Shown piece by piece: positions 11,628 to 22,157 of a stretch of DNA of 64,000 bases (the stretch's first letter is position 1; the number at the start of each line of letters is the position of its first letter). The DNA comes from Pseudothioclava nitratireducens. GTDB lineage: Bacteria > Pseudomonadota > Alphaproteobacteria > Rhodobacterales > Rhodobacteraceae. Position numbers and translations under genes: made by a program. The DNA lies in assembly GCF_029210495.1 (NCBI RefSeq), contig NZ_JARGDK010000008.1, forward strand, positions 51,729-115,728. Direction: 5' to 3'. The notes beneath the pieces are model-generated. The model did not search any database and was not told the origin of the DNA. It was given only the letters and a program-made list of their open reading frames with translations.

Positions 11628-13094
11628 TCAGCCTGCGAGATAGCGCGCGATTGCCGCCTCAGAGCCGTCTTTCCAGACCGCATTCAGCGCGTCGGTGAAG
11701 ACCGCGACCAGTTCGGCATTGTCGCCCAGATCGCCGTAGATCTCCTTCATTTCGAGCCAAGCGGCGGGCCGGGCTTTCGCCAGAGCCGCCTGAGCGGTCA
11801 GCCGATCCCAGTTCGGGTCGTTCGGCTCGGTCTTGTGGCCGCTCTCGGTGGTGCCAAAGCAATAGCGGCACCAGAGCGCAGAGAGCAGGATCAGCCCGTC
11901 ATAGCTGGCCCCTTGCGCGATCCGGTCACGGATCGAGGGGATGATGAACTTCGGCTGTCGGTTCGAGCCATCGAGGCAGAGGCGGCGCACGGTGTCGGCG
12001 ACCTCGGGGTTCGAGAAGCGCTCGATGATCAGCTGTTTGTAATCCGTGAGGTCCTGGCCGGGGACGGGGGGCACGATCGGCAGGACCTCGTCGGTCAGGA
12101 TCTTGTCGAGGAAGGCGCGGATCAGCGGATCGGCCATCGCCTCATGGACGAAGTGGATGTCGCGCAGCCCGCCCGGATAGGCGATGATCGCGTGGCCGCC
12201 GTTGAGGATGCGGATCTTCATCGTCTCGAACTTGTCGACATGGGGGGTGAAGGTCACGCCGACCTTTTCGAGCGCAGGGCGTCCGGCGGGGAAAGTGTCC
12301 TCCATCACCCATTGGCGGAACGGCTCGCAGGTGACGGGGGCGGCGTCTTCGATGTCGAAGCGCGCGGCCATCTCGCGTTCGCGCGGGCCGGTGGCTGGGG
12401 TGATGCGGTCGACCATGGAGTTCGGGAAGGCGACCTCGGCTTCGATCCATGCGGCCAGTTCGGGATCGCTGAGCCGCGCGAGGCCCACCACCGCGTCGCG
12501 GGTGACATGGCCGTTATGGGGGACGTTGTCGCAGCACATCACGGTGAAGGGAACGTGGCCGCCCGCGCGGCGGGCGCGGAGCGCGGCGACGATGGCGCCG
12601 AAGGCCGTGTCGGGCGTGTCCGGGTTGGCGGCGTCGCGCTGGATGTCGGGGTGATCGGGGCTGAAGGTGTTGGTCTTCGGGTCGATGTAATAGCCACCCT
12701 CGGTCACGGTCAACGAGACGATGCGGATCGCCGGGTCACGCATCGCGGCGATGAGCGCGGCGTTCCCCGGAGCCACTTCGACAAAGCCGGTCATCGCGCC
12801 GATGACGCGGGCGCTGTGCGCACCGGGGGCCAGTTCGATCACGCTGTACAGGCCGTCCTGCTCCAGAAGGGTCTCGCGCATCCGGGCATCGCCCTCGCGC
12901 ACGCCCGCGCCGAGAAGTGCCCAGTCATGGCCCTCGTCCAGCGCGAAGAGGTCGTCGAGATAGACCGCCTGATGCGCGCGGTGGAAATTGCCGCAGCCGA
13001 TATGGACGATGCCGGGACTGAGCCGGGCGCGGTCATAGCCGGGTTTGGCGACGGTTTCGGGCAGTTGGCCCAGCGTGGCGTTCGTCAGTTTCAT
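11628..13094 (-). CDS. mtlK: Mannitol 2-dehydrogenase family polyol dehydrogenase
   Basis: The 488-residue protein belongs to the long-chain mannitol dehydrogenase family, which oxidises D-mannitol (or D-arabinitol/sorbitol) to the ketose with NAD+. The N-terminal Rossmann region has VHIGCGNFHRAHQAVYLDDL (residues 31-50). The family signature lies in the C-terminal domain as KIRILNGGHAIIAYPG near residue 295. It is the last gene of the hexitol operon, starting one base after the smoS stop. The same pairing (smoS-mtlK) is known from Rhodobacter sphaeroides, so I use that symbol; exact substrate preference is inferred. Confidence 0.9.
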   Translation of the reverse strand: MKLTNATLGQLPETVAKPGYDRARLSPGIVHIGCGNFHRAHQAVYLDDLFALDEGHDWALLGAGVREGDARMRETLLEQDGLYSVIELAPGAHSARVIGAMTGFVEVAPGNAALIAAMRDPAIRIVSLTVTEGGYYIDPKTNTFSPDHPDIQRDAANPDTPDTAFGAIVAALRARRAGGHVPFTVMCCDNVPHNGHVTRDAVVGLARLSDPELAAWIEAEVAFPNSMVDRITPATGPREREMAARFDIEDAAPVTCEPFRQWVMEDTFPAGRPALEKVGVTFTPHVDKFETMKIRILNGGHAIIAYPGGLRDIHFVHEAMADPLIRAFLDKILTDEVLPIVPPVPGQDLTDYKQLIIERFSNPEVADTVRRLCLDGSNRQPKFIIPSIRDRIAQGASYDGLILLSALWCRYCFGTTESGHKTEPNDPNWDRLTAQAALAKARPAAWLEMKEIYGDLGDNAELVAVFTDALNAVWKDGSEAAIARYLAG

Positions 13095-13095
13095 C

Positions 13096-13853
13096 TCAGC
13101 TCATCCAGTTCCCACCGTCCACATTGTAGGTCTGTGCGACGATGTAATCGGCCTCGGGGGAGGCCAGGAAAACGGCCATGCCGGTCAGGTCCTGGGCTGT
13201 GCCCATCCGACCAAAGGGGACGGCGGCGCCGACCTCTTTCTTCTTTTGGCCGAGAGGTTTGTTCTCGTATTTCGCAAACAGCGCATCCACGCCGTCCCAG
13301 TGCGCGCCATCGACCACGCCGGGCGCGATGGCGTTCACGTTGATGCCGTGCCCGATCAGGTTCAGCCCCGCCGATTGCGTGAGGCTGATGACGGCGGCCT
13401 TCGAGGCGCAATAGACCGCGACGAGCGCTTCGCCGCGCCGTCCGGCCTGGCTGGCCATGTTGATGATCTTGCCGCCGCGGCCCTGCGCGATCATCTGCTT
13501 GGCCGCGGCCTGCATCATGAAGAGCGTGCCTTCGACATTGATCGCAAAGACGCGGTCGTAGTCGTCGCGTGTGATCTCGGTCAGCGGGGCCAGCGAGAAA
13601 ATGGCGGCGTTGTTGATCAGGATGTCGATGCCGCCGGTCTCGGCCATATGGGCCATTGCCGCGTCGATGCTGGCTTTGTCGGTGACATCGAGCGCAACGG
13701 CCTCCGCGCCGATTTCGGCGGCGGTGGCGCGGGCGGCCTCGATGGCGATGTCACCGATCACGACCTCTGCGCCTTCGCGGAGGTAGCTTTCGGCAAAAGC
13801 GCGCCCGATGCCGCGTGCGGCCCCGGTGATCAGCGCGCGTTTCCCCTTGAGCC

Positions 13854-13857
<4 letters not shown>
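13096..13857 (-). CDS. smoS: Sorbitol (L-iditol 2-) dehydrogenase, SDR family
   Basis: The 253-residue short-chain dehydrogenase has the cofactor motif TGAARGIG (residues 11-18), the NNAA motif near 87, and catalytic Ser (NMASQAG region), Tyr and Lys (YCASK). The C-terminal [20 protein letters not shown] closely matches Rhodobacter sphaeroides sorbitol dehydrogenase SmoS as I remember it. It oxidises sorbitol to fructose, and related enzymes also act on galactitol. It overlaps smoK by 4 bp (ATGA at 13854-13857) and abuts mtlK, so it is co-translated with the transporter ATPase. Confidence 0.93.
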
Positions 13858-14852
<995 letters not shown>

Positions 14853-14865
14853 CTCTCGGGCTCCC

Positions 14866-15696
14866 TTATTTCACCGCGCCGAAGGTCAGGCCACGCACGA
14901 GCTGTTTCTGGCTGAACCAGCCAAGGATCAGGATCGGTGCGATGGCCATCGTGCTGGCGGCGGACAGTTTTGCGTAGAACAGCCCTTCGGGGCTCGAATA
15001 GCTGGCGATGAAGGCCGTGAGCGGCGCGGCCTTGGCTGCCGTGAGGTTCAGCGTCCAGAACGCTTCGTTCCAGGCGAGGATGATGTTGAGCAGCACCGTC
15101 GAGGCAATGCCCGGCACCGCCATGGGGGTCAGGACGTAGAGGATTTCCTCCTTGAGCGTGGCCCCATCCATCCGCGCGGCTTCGAGGATCTCGCCCGGGA
15201 TCTCCCGGAAATAGGTGTAGAGCATCCAGACGATGATCGGCAGGTTGATCAGCATGAGCACGATCACAAGGCCGATGCGGCTGTCGAGAAGGCCCAGTTT
15301 GATGAACAGCAGATAGATCGGGTAGAGCACGCCCACGGCGGGCAGCATCTTGGTCGAGAGCATCCACATCAGGATGTCCTTGGTGCGCTTCGAGGGGACG
15401 AAGGCCATCGACCATGCGGCGGGCACGGCGACGATCAGGCCGAGCAGCGTCGAGCCGCCCGCGATGATGATCGAGTTCCACAGGTAGCGCATGTAGTCCG
15501 AGCGCTCTTGCACGACGGCGTAGTTTTCCAGCGTCCAGTCGAAGAACAGGAAGAGTGGCGGGTCGTTGATAGCCTGCGCCTCGATCTTGAAGCTGGTCAG
15601 GATCGTCCAGAGGATCGGGAAGAAGATCAGCAGCCCCACGGCCCATGCGAGGGCGGTGTTGATCGACTTGCGGCGGGGGGTAGTGGCGCGGGCCAT
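14866..15696 (-). CDS. smoG: Hexitol ABC transporter permease 2
   Basis: The 276-residue inner-membrane permease has about six hydrophobic helices and the EAA loop ([20 protein letters not shown]) that docks on the ATPase. I start at the ATG at 15696 ([10 protein letters not shown]), because GAGGAGG lies 6-7 bp upstream. The longer start at 15732 would overlap smoF by 23 bp and lacks a ribosome-binding site. The gene pairs with smoF to form the heterodimeric channel. Confidence 0.92.
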   Translation of the reverse strand: MARATTPRRKSINTALAWAVGLLIFFPILWTILTSFKIEAQAINDPPLFLFFDWTLENYAVVQERSDYMRYLWNSIIIAGGSTLLGLIVAVPAAWSMAFVPSKRTKDILMWMLSTKMLPAVGVLYPIYLLFIKLGLLDSRIGLVIVLMLINLPIIVWMLYTYFREIPGEILEAARMDGATLKEEILYVLTPMAVPGIASTVLLNIILAWNEAFWTLNLTAAKAAPLTAFIASYSSPEGLFYAKLSAASTMAIAPILILGWFSQKQLVRGLTFGAVK

Positions 15697-15709
15697 GGTC
15701 AGATCCTCC

Positions 15710-16576
15710 TCACGCGTCGAGGTTCTTGCCAACGATGCGCATCAGGAAGATGGCAACGATGTTGGCGAGGATGATGGCATAGACGCCGCCTGCGGAGCCC
15801 AGGCCGATATTCTGGCTCTCCAGCACGCGCTGGAAGATCAGGTAGGACAGGGTCCGGGTGCCGAAGGCGCCACCGGTGGTCACAAAGATCTCTGCGAAGA
15901 TCCCCAAAAGGAAGATCGTCTGGATCAGGATCACGATGGTGATTGCGCGGCTCAGGTGCGGCAGGGTGATGAACCAGAACCGCTTGAGCACTGGCGCACC
16001 GTCCATCTCGGCGGCCTCAAGCTGCTCGGAGTCGAGCGACTGGATCGCGGTCAGCAGGATCAGCGTCGCGAAGGGCAGCCATTGCCAGCTGATGATGATG
16101 ATCAGGGACGGCATCGACGCCTGGCTCAGCCACTCGACCGGTTGCGCGCCGAAAAAGCGCCACAGATGGGCGAGAATGCCGTTGATCGGGTCCATGAACA
16201 TGTTCTTCCAGACCAGCGCCGACACGGTCGGCATCACGAAGAACGGCGCGATGACGAGGATGCGGACGATGCCCTGCCCCCACATCGGCTGATCGAGCAG
16301 GATCGCGAGCAGCACGCCAAGCACCAGCGTGATGACGAGCACGCCGCCGACGATGATCAGCGTGGTCTGGATGCTCGGCCAGAAAGAGCTTGAGGTGACG
16401 AAGCTGACATAGTTGTCAAAGCCGACCCAGCCCAGATCGCCACCGCGCAGGGGCAGGTATTTCTTGAACGAGAAATACAGCGTCATGATGAGCGGAACCA
16501 GCATCCAGCCCAGAAGCAGAATGACCGCCGGGGCCATCATCAATCTGGCTGCGGACCGCGACTGTTGGGTCGCCAT
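15710..16576 (-). CDS. smoF: Hexitol ABC transporter permease 1
   Basis: The 288-residue inner-membrane protein is a MalF-type permease with six predicted helices, the first at about residues 12-34. The EAA motif is EAAEMDGAPVLKRFWFITLP near residue 190. It follows the binding-protein gene after a 127-bp gap that carries an intercistronic hairpin, and precedes smoG by 13 bp. Confidence 0.92.
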   Translation of the reverse strand: MATQQSRSAARLMMAPAVILLLGWMLVPLIMTLYFSFKKYLPLRGGDLGWVGFDNYVSFVTSSSFWPSIQTTLIIVGGVLVITLVLGVLLAILLDQPMWGQGIVRILVIAPFFVMPTVSALVWKNMFMDPINGILAHLWRFFGAQPVEWLSQASMPSLIIIISWQWLPFATLILLTAIQSLDSEQLEAAEMDGAPVLKRFWFITLPHLSRAITIVILIQTIFLLGIFAEIFVTTGGAFGTRTLSYLIFQRVLESQNIGLGSAGGVYAIILANIVAIFLMRIVGKNLDA

Positions 16577-16661
16577 GACTTCACCCTCCCTAGGATTGCG
16601 GGGCTCGCGTTTCGGGGCCGCAATTCGGCCGTGTCGCTTATCGTAAAGGAACTAACGAAGA

Positions 16662-16690
16662 CCGGGGGGCAGCGAGACGCCGCCCTCCGG
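16662..16690 (-). terminator. Intercistronic hairpin between smoE and smoF
   Basis: CCGGGGGGCAGC (16662-16673) and GCCGCCCTCCGG (16679-16690) form a 12-position stem with two imperfect pairs and a 5-nt loop. It lies 14 bp past the smoE stop, with no T run. In binding-protein transporters such a hairpin usually protects the binding-protein message and attenuates read-through to the permease genes. Confidence 0.5.
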
Positions 16691-16703
16691 CCCCGGGAGG
16701 AGC

Positions 16704-18011
16704 TTAGCGGTAACCCGCTGCTTCCATGGCGTCATTGGTGATGGCTTGCGCCTTGGCCAGTGCTTCGTCGACCGTTTGCTGGCCGGCATAGACCGCCGAG
16801 AATTCCTGGCTCACTTCCGAAGCGATGCCCGCGAATTCCGGGATGGCCGCGAACTGCACGCCGACATAGGGCGAGGGTTCGACGGTGGAATTGTTCGGGT
16901 CAGCCGACAGGATCGAGTCCAGCGTCATCTTGGCGAAGGGGACTTCCATGTAGTTCGGGTTCTCGTAGAGAGAGGTGCGTGCGCCCGGAGGCACGTTCGC
17001 CCAGCCCTCTTTCTCGGCCACGAGCTCGATATATTCTTTCGAGGTCGCCCATTCGATGAAGGTCTTGGCCGCCGCCTCTTTCTGGGTGCCGGCGGGGATC
17101 GCCAGAGCCCATGCCCAGAGCCAGTTCGACCGCTTGCCAAGCCCGTTATCGGGTGCGAGCGCGAAGCCGACCTTGTCAGCCACGGTCGAGTCGTTGGGGT
17201 TGGTCACGAAGGACGCCGCGACGGTCGCGTCGATCCACATGCCGCACTTGCCTTGCTGGAACAGCGAGAGGTTCTCGTTGAAGCCGTTGGTGGCGTAGCC
17301 GGCCGGGCCGGATTCGCTCATCATGCCGACGAAGAACTCGAGCGTGTCTTTCCACGGCTGGGTGTCGAACTGGGCATTCCAGTCCATGTCGAACCAGCGC
17401 GCCCCGAAGGAGTTCGACATGGCGGTGATGAAGGCGCCGCCTTCGCCCCAGCCGGCCTTGCCGCGCAGGCAGATGCCGTTGATGTCATTGGCGCGGTCGG
17501 TCATCGCGGCTGCCGCCTCACGGATGAAGGTCCAGGTCGGCGCTTCGGGCATTTCCAGACCGGCCTTTTCCATCAGGTCGGTGCGATACATGATCATCGA
17601 GCTTTCGCCGTAGAAAGGCGCGGCATAGAGCGTGCCGTCATGGCTCAGACCGCCAGCCATCGCGGGCAGGATGTCACCGGCGTCGTAGTCAGCGGACAGG
17701 TCGTTGAGCGGCACGAGCCAGCCATTGGCACCCCAGATCGGGGTTTCATACATGCCGATGGTCATGACGTCGAAAGCGCCGCCCTTGGTCGAGATGTCGG
17801 TGGTGACGCGCTGACGCAGCACGTTTTCTTCGAGGGTCACCCACTCGACCTGAATGTCGGGATATTTCGCGTTGAAGGCATCCATCATGCCTTGCATGCG
17901 GATCATGTCACCGTTGTTCACGGTGGCCACGGTGATGGTTTCTGCGCCGGCCACGGCGGCAAATGCGCCAAAGGCGCAGGCGCCCATAAGCGCCCGGATC
18001 GTCATAGTCAT
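16704..18011 (-). CDS. smoE: Periplasmic hexitol-binding protein
   Basis: The 435-residue protein is an extracellular solute-binding protein (family 1, sugar cluster). The signal peptide MTMTIRALMGACAFGAFAAV-AGA is cut before ETITVATVN. I start at the ATG at 18011, with GGGAGGAT a few bases upstream; an earlier in-frame start has no such site. The mature protein captures sorbitol/mannitol for the SmoFGK importer, by inference from the neighbouring dehydrogenases. It is the first gene after a promoter and operator (18036-18085). Confidence 0.93.
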   Translation of the reverse strand: MTMTIRALMGACAFGAFAAVAGAETITVATVNNGDMIRMQGMMDAFNAKYPDIQVEWVTLEENVLRQRVTTDISTKGGAFDVMTIGMYETPIWGANGWLVPLNDLSADYDAGDILPAMAGGLSHDGTLYAAPFYGESSMIMYRTDLMEKAGLEMPEAPTWTFIREAAAAMTDRANDINGICLRGKAGWGEGGAFITAMSNSFGARWFDMDWNAQFDTQPWKDTLEFFVGMMSESGPAGYATNGFNENLSLFQQGKCGMWIDATVAASFVTNPNDSTVADKVGFALAPDNGLGKRSNWLWAWALAIPAGTQKEAAAKTFIEWATSKEYIELVAEKEGWANVPPGARTSLYENPNYMEVPFAKMTLDSILSADPNNSTVEPSPYVGVQFAAIPEFAGIASEVSQEFSAVYAGQQTVDEALAKAQAITNDAMEAAGYR

Positions 18012-18035
18012 GGTATCCTCCCATTGGGATGGGCG

Positions 18036-18056
18036 TTTGCTCATCCTGTGGGCAAA
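18036..18056. promoter_or_regulatory. Palindromic operator before smoE (probable SorC-type regulator site)
   Basis: TTTGCTC (18036-18042) and GGGCAAA (18050-18056) are inverted arms with one mismatch, separated by 7 bp. It starts 25 bp upstream of the smoE start and abuts the proposed -10, a position that would block initiation. The regulator gene at 18178 is the likely cognate. Confidence 0.5.
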
Positions 18057-18085
18057 TACTCACAAAATCCGAGGCGGGGAGTCAA
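18056..18085 (-). promoter_or_regulatory. Probable sigma-70 promoter of the smo operon
   Basis: On the minus strand TTGACT (18085-18080) and GAGTAT (18061-18056) are 18 bp apart. The -35 is near consensus and the -10 matches 3 of 6. The operator begins exactly where the -10 ends. Confidence 0.45.
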
Positions 18086-18129
18086 CATGGAATTTTGCCA
18101 GACCTGCGGAAGGGTCCTCACAGCTGCGA

Positions 18130-18155
18130 AAGCCCCGCGCGGGAGGGCGGGGCTT
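18130..18155 (-). terminator. Hairpin after the SorC-type regulator gene
   Basis: AAGCCCCGC (18130-18138) pairs perfectly with GCGGGGCTT (18147-18155), with an 8-nt loop. On the minus strand the stem ends in CTTTCG, a weak T run. It sits between the regulator stop (18178) and the smo promoter, which fits a terminator separating the two units. Confidence 0.6.
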
Positions 18156-18177
18156 AGGGCTATCGTTCTGATTTCTT

Positions 18178-19137
18178 TCAGTCCTGTGCGAGCAATGCGC
18201 GCGCTGTGCGTTCGTCGGTGACGAGCCCGTTGATGAGCCGCCCCGTGATCGCGCCCCGAATCGCGGCCAGCTTGGCCGCGCCGCCCGCGATTCCGATCAC
18301 GCTTGCGGCGCGGCCGGGTTCCAGCCGGATCGAGCCGATCCGGGCCGTGGTCTCGGTGTCGATGTAACGCCCCTGTGCGTCGAATACGCCGCCCACGACC
18401 TCGCCCACGGCGCCTGCCTTTTGCAGATCGCTCAATTCGGCGCGGGTGATGAACCCATCCTTGAAAAGCGGCGCGTCGTCACCCATCTGGCCCACGCCGA
18501 CAAAGGTCGCGTCGGCGTCGCCCGCGAGTTGCAACACCGATTGCACGGGCTTCAGGCGGTTGAAGAGCGCGCGCTCGGCGGGCGTTTCGCTGATGACCGG
18601 GACGAGCATCGGGTAATGCGGCACCTGAAGCTTGTCGGCGATGCGCATGATGACATCGTAGAAGCTCGCCGAGCCATCGGGGGCGATGTTGCCGATCAGT
18701 GAGACGATCTTGTGTTGGCTCGCAGGGGTGGGCGTCAGTTCCTCGACCATGACGCTCAACGCGCGGCCTGTGCCGAAGGCGATGACCTGTGGATCGGGGC
18801 GGGCGAGGACCTGTTCGACGAGCGCGGCGGCGAGCGGTGCGAAGGCGCGGGCCGGGTCGCTCCCGTCGGGAAGCGAGGGCGCCACGCGGCAGATCCGCAG
18901 CCCGAAACGTTTGCACAGCGCGGTTTCCAATTCGAGGCAGGCGGTGATCTTGTGTTCGAGGCGCACATGGACCAGCCCATCGGCGGTCGCGCGGCTCACG
19001 AGCCGCTGTGCGCGCTGCCGGGACACCCCCATCTCGGCGGCGATCTGATCCTGCGTCAGCCCGCCCACATAGTAGAGCCACCCGGCGCGGGCGGCCTCAT
19101 CCTGAGGCGTCGCTTCGACCTTGATCACACCGTTCAT
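18178..19137 (-). CDS. smoC: SorC/DeoR-type sugar-binding transcriptional regulator
   Basis: The 319-residue regulator has an N-terminal helix-turn-helix (GGLTQDQIAAEMGVSRQRAQRLV, about residues 25-47) and a C-terminal sugar-phosphate-binding SorC domain (about 60-315), with the conserved GTGRALS and GVGQMGDDAP turns. Such proteins sense a phosphorylated sugar or polyol and release DNA. The neighbouring hexitol genes and the operator at 18036 make it the likely regulator of smoEFGK-smoS-mtlK. It overlaps the upstream HAD gene by 4 bp. The symbol follows the Rhodobacter cluster and is tentative. Confidence 0.88.
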   Translation of the reverse strand: MNGVIKVEATPQDEAARAGWLYYVGGLTQDQIAAEMGVSRQRAQRLVSRATADGLVHVRLEHKITACLELETALCKRFGLRICRVAPSLPDGSDPARAFAPLAAALVEQVLARPDPQVIAFGTGRALSVMVEELTPTPASQHKIVSLIGNIAPDGSASFYDVIMRIADKLQVPHYPMLVPVISETPAERALFNRLKPVQSVLQLAGDADATFVGVGQMGDDAPLFKDGFITRAELSDLQKAGAVGEVVGGVFDAQGRYIDTETTARIGSIRLEPGRAASVIGIAGGAAKLAAIRGAITGRLINGLVTDERTARALLAQD

Positions 19138-19802
19138 GCCATTCTCCCGAGGCTTGGCTCAATCTGGAAGAATTTTTCGAAAGACGCAAATTCCCGTGCG
19201 GGGCGGGCGTTGTCGGGGGGGCTGAGATCGCGCCCCTGAAGGTGGCTGCCGCCGGTAAAGCGCCAGACCTGCATCCCTGCCGCAAGCCCCGCGCGGATGC
19301 CGTTCAGGCTGTCTTCGATCACAAGGCAACGCTCTGGATCGGCACGCATTTCATGGGCGGCGAGGTTGAAGAGGTCGGGCGCAGGTTTGCCATGCGCGAC
19401 CTGGCTTGCGGTGTAGAGCCGCTGGCCCACGCGGCCCCGGAGGCCTGCGATTTCAAGCGAGCGCTCAGCGCGCGGACGGCTCGACGAGGTGGCCACGCAC
19501 CACGGCACGCGAAGCCGGTCAAGCACTTCGGTGACGCCCGGCATGACCCGTAATTCGGTCTCGAACCGATCGAGGAGCCGGGCGCGGTAGCGGGTCTCGA
19601 AACTCTCGGGCAGGTCGAGGCCGAACTCGTAGCGGATCTGTTTCATCACGATCGGATAGGAGCGCCCGAGGAAATGCCGCGCGACATAGTCGAGGTCGAT
19701 CCGCACGCCGAGCGGCGCGAGTTCTTCGACCAGCATCTGGGCGCTGATGATCTCGGAATCGATGAGCACGCCATCGCAGTCGAAAATGACGAGATCGAAC
19801 AC
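19134..19802 (-). CDS. HAD-superfamily hydrolase, beta-phosphoglucomutase-like
   Basis: The 222-residue protein has HAD motif I as FDCDGVLIDSE (residues 6-16), motif II in ATSSSRPRAE and motif III/IV as GKPAPDLF and VIEDSLNGIRAG. The cap-containing subfamily includes sugar-phosphate phosphatases and beta-phosphoglucomutase. I start at the GTG at 19802 (VFDLVIFDCDG) because AAGAGG lies about 8 bp upstream; the extra upstream residues in frame are unlike the family. It is transcribed with the regulator, so a role in removing or controlling a hexitol phosphate is plausible but unproven. Confidence 0.85.
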   Translation of the reverse strand: MFDLVIFDCDGVLIDSEIISAQMLVEELAPLGVRIDLDYVARHFLGRSYPIVMKQIRYEFGLDLPESFETRYRARLLDRFETELRVMPGVTEVLDRLRVPWCVATSSSRPRAERSLEIAGLRGRVGQRLYTASQVAHGKPAPDLFNLAAHEMRADPERCLVIEDSLNGIRAGLAAGMQVWRFTGGSHLQGRDLSPPDNARPAREFASFEKFFQIEPSLGRMA

Positions 19803-19897
19803 CGGATACCTCTTCGTGGTGGAGCGGTCGGCCCGCTCCGTGTGAATGCAAATCTGAGCATGGGGCAGGGGCGAGCGCAAGAGAGCCCGCCTCCCAT

Positions 19898-19925
19898 GGA
19901 AAAGGGCGCCCCGAGAGGCGCCCTT
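19898..19925 (-). terminator. Rho-independent terminator of groEL
   Basis: AAGGGCGCC (19902-19910) pairs perfectly with GGCGCCCTT (19917-19925). On the minus strand the stem is followed by TTTTCC. It lies 27 bp beyond the groEL stop. Confidence 0.88.
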
Positions 19926-19951
19926 CCCAGTCCCGTCGCGGGAGCGGCTGA

Positions 19952-21634
<1,683 letters not shown>

Positions 21635-21657
21635 TCAGCGTGTCAGTGGGGATCGGC

Positions 21658-21954
21658 TCAGCCGATGATGCCCATGATGTCGCTTTCTTTCATGATGAGG
21701 TATTCTTGGCCGTCGAGGGTCACTTCGGTGCCCGACCATTTGCCAAAGAGCACGCGATCACCCGCCTTGACGGACGGTGCGATCAGCTCGCCCGAATCCT
21801 TGCGTGCGCCTTCGCCGGTGGCGACGACTTCGCCCTCTGCCGGTTTTTCCTTGGCGCTATCGGGGATGATCAGGCCGCCCTTGGTTTTTTCTTCGCTCTC
21901 GACGCGCTTGACCAGCACACGGTCATGAAGCGGTTTGAATGCCATCTGGGTCAC
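21658..21954 (-). CDS. groS: Co-chaperonin GroES (10 kDa)
   Basis: The 98-residue co-chaperonin caps GroEL. It begins [21 protein letters not shown], contains the mobile loop [15 protein letters not shown] (residues 25-39), and continues with the [13 protein letters not shown] strand. A CIRCE element lies 27 bp upstream, so the pair is under HrcA-type heat-shock repression. It is 59 bp before groEL in the same transcript. Confidence 0.99.
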   Translation of the reverse strand: MTQMAFKPLHDRVLVKRVESEEKTKGGLIIPDSAKEKPAEGEVVATGEGARKDSGELIAPSVKAGDRVLFGKWSGTEVTLDGQEYLIMKESDIMGIIG

Positions 21955-21980
21955 TCCCTAAGGTTCCAGGTTTGTGGGTT

Positions 21981-22007
21981 TTAGCACTCATATGGGGTGA
22001 GTGCTAA
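21981..22007. promoter_or_regulatory. CIRCE element (HrcA operator) upstream of groESL
   Basis: TTAGCACTC, nine bases, then GAGTGCTAA: both arms match the CIRCE consensus exactly. It lies between the groES start and the proposed promoter, in the 5' leader. hrcA itself is not in the window. Confidence 0.97.
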
Positions 22008-22016
22008 CGACGGGGG

Positions 22017-22045
22017 AGTTAGTCACTGCCCCCCGCAGGTGTCAA
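22017..22045 (-). promoter_or_regulatory. Probable promoter of groESL
   Basis: On the minus strand a perfect TTGACA (22045-22040) lies 17 bp from CTAACT (22022-22017). The -10 is weak. Its distance to CIRCE places the operator over the early transcribed region. Confidence 0.45.
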
Positions 22046-22157
22046 CACCCGGAACCGCGAAAATTTTGCGAAAAATTCGCTGCGGCGCAGCATGGGCGGG
22101 CCGGTGTTTACCGGGAGCGGCGCGCGTGGCACTGTGCGGCAAAGCCTCGGAGGTTTC

